Positions 6,499-7,366 of a stretch of 7,366 bases of DNA are shown here, one piece after another. Location: positions 1 through 7,366 of the forward strand of contig JAJKJG010000010.1 in the NCBI GenBank assembly GCA_021154065.1, in the 5' to 3' direction. Within the stretch, counting starts at the first letter, position 1. Each line of letters starts with the position of its first letter. The translations under genes and the position numbers were made by a program. This DNA comes from Methylobacterium sp. GTDB lineage: Bacteria > Pseudomonadota > Alphaproteobacteria > Rhizobiales > Beijerinckiaceae. The notes below the pieces were generated by a model, which was given only the letters and a program-made list of their open reading frames with translations, made no database searches and was not told the origin of the DNA.

Positions 6499-6690
6499 GC
6501 GCTTGCGTCATTCGCCTGATCGATCGGAAGACGCGTAATCATCACGCGCCGCGATGAGACGCCTTCATCAGCCAATGCGATGGATGGCTGTGGAACGATC
6601 ATGCACGCGTGTTGGAACGACGCCGTGGAAATCCTTCCACGGCTTGCAATCCTTCCACGGCACCGCCGCGGGCTCGCCCGCCCTTTCGAG
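6499..6690. other. Intergenic region upstream of the MerR-like gene
   Basis: About 190 bp between the phasin terminator and the proposed promoter of the next gene. I see no supported gene. It contains a GGAACGA direct repeat (6592-6598 and 6614-6620), an 8-bp palindrome CACGCGTG (6604-6611), and the TTCCACGG repeat cluster annotated separately. GGAAC resembles an EcfG -35 box, but no CGTT box follows at 16-17 bp. Confidence 0.4.
6622..6661 (+). repeat. Three-copy GCCGTGGAA/TTCCACGGC repeat cluster
   Basis: GCCGTGGAA (6622-6630) is followed after ATCC by its exact reverse complement TTCCACGGC (6635-6643), a 9-bp stem with a 4-nt loop. The same arm recurs at 6653-6661. The latter two lie in a direct repeat of AATCCTTCCACGG (6630-6642 and 6648-6660, period 18 bp). 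The first arm could pair with either later copy. Being just upstream of the proposed promoter, it could be an operator array. Confidence 0.7.
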
Positions 6691-6692
6691 CT

Positions 6693-6706
6693 GTGCCATG
6701 CTCGGG
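6693..6706 (+). promoter_or_regulatory. Possible -10 region of the MerR-like gene
   Basis: GTGCCATGCTCGGG agrees at 12 of 14 positions with GTGCTATGCTCGAG in front of the exported cupin-like gene (7177-7190). CATGCT at 6697-6702 would be the -10 box, giving a leader of roughly 50 nt to ATG 6757. The -35 is poor. The likeness between the two is the main support. Confidence 0.35.
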
Positions 6707-6756
6707 GCGCATCACCGCGGGAGCGCGCCATCGGACCGAACGTCACCGAGCTCAAG

Positions 6757-7113
6757 ATGACCCGCGAAGGCGTCTGCAAGGCTTTCGGCCTGTCGCCCGA
6801 GCTCCTTGAGGCGCTCGAATCGAGCGCGGTGCTGCGGCCGGGCGAGGACGGCGCCTTCGAGCTGTCCGACGTCGCCGCGGCGCTGTTCAGCTACGGCATC
6901 CAGCGAGCCAAGGCGGCGGACGAGAAGCTCGCGGCGGTGGCCTCGGCCCTCAACGACGCGCTTCCCGCCCTCCAGCGCCTGTCGACGCTTCCCGACCATG
7001 CGGCGCTCGAGGGCGAGCCGCGCGAGCGTGTCACGGCCGAGCTCTCGACCTTCTTCAACGCCTTCGCCGGCCTCATGGCCCGCGCGACGGCGGCGCTGCA
7101 AGCGAAGGAGTGA
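6757..7113 (+). CDS. Small protein with MerR-like helix-turn-helix N-terminus
   Basis: I do not recognise this as a named gene. From ATG 6757 it is 118 residues. Residues 1-45 (TREGVCKAFGLSPELLEALESSAVLRP, then DGAFELSDVAAALF) follow the pattern of a MerR-type winged helix: helix, turn, recognition helix, short wing, and a helix introduced by an acidic SDVAA. Residues 46-76 and 87-116 are predicted helices that could dimerise. There is no ligand or metal motif and no Cys beyond Cys7. The frame is open back to ATG 6580 (177 aa), but the added 59 residues run through the repeat cluster, have mixed composition and include a probable promoter, so the shorter form is preferred. Its Shine-Dalgarno is weak (GAG, 6 nt upstream). 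A DNA-binding or phasin-operon-linked regulatory role is speculative. Confidence 0.65.
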   Translation: MTREGVCKAFGLSPELLEALESSAVLRPGEDGAFELSDVAAALFSYGIQRAKAADEKLAAVASALNDALPALQRLSTLPDHAALEGEPRERVTAELSTFFNAFAGLMARATAALQAKE

Positions 7114-7121
7114 CGCGCGGC

Positions 7122-7147
7122 GGCGCGAACCGAGCGCCGTTCGCGCC
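7122..7147 (+). terminator. Stem-loop after the MerR-like gene
   Basis: GGCGCGAAC (7122-7130) and GTTCGCGCC (7139-7147) form a perfect 9-bp stem with an 8-nt loop, starting 9 nt after the stop codon. No T-run follows (TCCTGG), so it may only pause polymerase, protect the 3' end, or act with Rho. Confidence 0.45.
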
Positions 7148-7157
7148 TCCTGGATGG

Positions 7158-7186
7158 TTCGCCGCCGACGCCGCGCGTGCTATGCT
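7158..7186 (+). promoter_or_regulatory. Probable promoter of the exported cupin-like gene
   Basis: TATGCT at 7181-7186 is preceded by TGC, an extended -10 form. TTCGCC at 7158-7163 is a weak -35 with a 17-bp spacer. The predicted start near 7192 leaves a leader of about 30 nt containing GGAGG (7211-7215), 7 nt before ATG 7223. Confidence 0.5.
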
Positions 7187-7222
7187 CGAGCGGGGTTGGG
7201 GACTGCCTTGGGAGGATTGTCG

Positions 7223-7366
7223 ATGAAGACCATCTCGTCAGCCCTGATGAGCGCCGCGCTGTTGTCGGGGCTCGCCGGACTCACCCCGGCGTCGGCCATG
7301 GACGCGCACGCGGTCCTGACCCCGAACGACGTCAAATGGGGCCCAGCACCGGCCTCCGTTCCGAAG
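7223..7366 (+). CDS. Exported protein, probable cupin-domain family (5' part only)
   Basis: Only the first 48 codons are present; the gene continues past the right edge. Residues 1-25 (MKTISSALMSAALLSGLAGLTPASA) are a clear Sec signal peptide: a basic start, a hydrophobic core, and an ASA cleavage site before Met26; a second AHA site ends at residue 30. The mature start contains LTPNDVKWGPAPASVPK. This resembles the conserved opening of exported cupin-domain proteins that carry a (T)P-x-D/E-(L/I/V)-KWGPAP motif, so a periplasmic cupin is the best guess. The cupin barrel itself is not visible. The start is supported by GGAGG 7 nt upstream and an extended -10 promoter. Presence of an exported protein is confident; the family is moderate. 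Confidence 0.75.
   Translation, partial: MKTISSALMSAALLSGLAGLTPASAMDAHAVLTPNDVKWGPAPASVPK

Noticed and set aside
6592..6620. EcfG-type general stress promoter (GGAAC at 6592 and 6614)
   Set aside because: No CGTT box occurs 16-17 bp downstream of either GGAAC.

Overview
The window reads as ordinary chromosomal DNA from a GC-rich alphaproteobacterium. A Hyphomicrobiales (Rhizobiales) relative of Methylobacterium, Bosea or Salinarimonas is my best guess. The grounds are the very high GC in all third codon positions, two phasins of the alphaproteobacterial phasin_2 type, a sensor kinase whose phosphotransfer domain resembles the PdhS/CbrA/PleC/DivJ group, and -10 boxes of the TATGCT kind. I see no insertion sequence, integrase, tRNA, rRNA or CRISPR array.

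Layout, left to right. A complete acyl-CoA dehydrogenase gene (29-1180, minus strand, TTG start) is divergent from a TadE/TadG-like pilus-associated protein gene (1419-2618, plus). That gene runs tail to tail into a long soluble three-PAS-domain histidine kinase (minus, ending at 2622). The two stop codons are only 3 bp apart, inside a small palindrome. The kinase is divergent from a two-gene phasin operon (5368-5754 and 5773-6444, plus), which ends in a strong intrinsic terminator at 6467-6498. A repeat-containing intergenic stretch follows, then a small orphan protein with a MerR-like N-terminus (best start 6757, stop 7113), and finally the first 48 codons of an exported, probably cupin-fold, protein that runs off the right edge.

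How it fits together. The phasins coat and organise polyhydroxyalkanoate (PHA) granules. Their promoter has well-formed -35 and -10 boxes (TTGATT, 17 bp, TATATT). Two 12-bp elements lie over it, and both match the consensus I recall for the PHA-responsive repressor PhaR (TGCRNYGCASMA). One fills the spacer and one covers the end of the -10 box and the start site, an arrangement expected for repression relieved when PhaR binds the polymer. The second phasin has a Lys/Ala/Pro-rich histone-like N-terminus and may tie granules to DNA. The acyl-CoA dehydrogenase could feed the same acyl-CoA/3-hydroxyacyl-CoA pool, but nothing in the sequence links it directly. The kinase is probably a cell-cycle or stress regulator of the PdhS type, and its 5' end lies close to the phasin control region.

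I found no evidence for a large undescribed system. The points most worth checking are the paired PhaR-like operators, the histone-tailed phasin, the orphan TadG-like protein with a repetitive C-terminal half, and the TTCCACGG repeat cluster in front of the small MerR-like gene.
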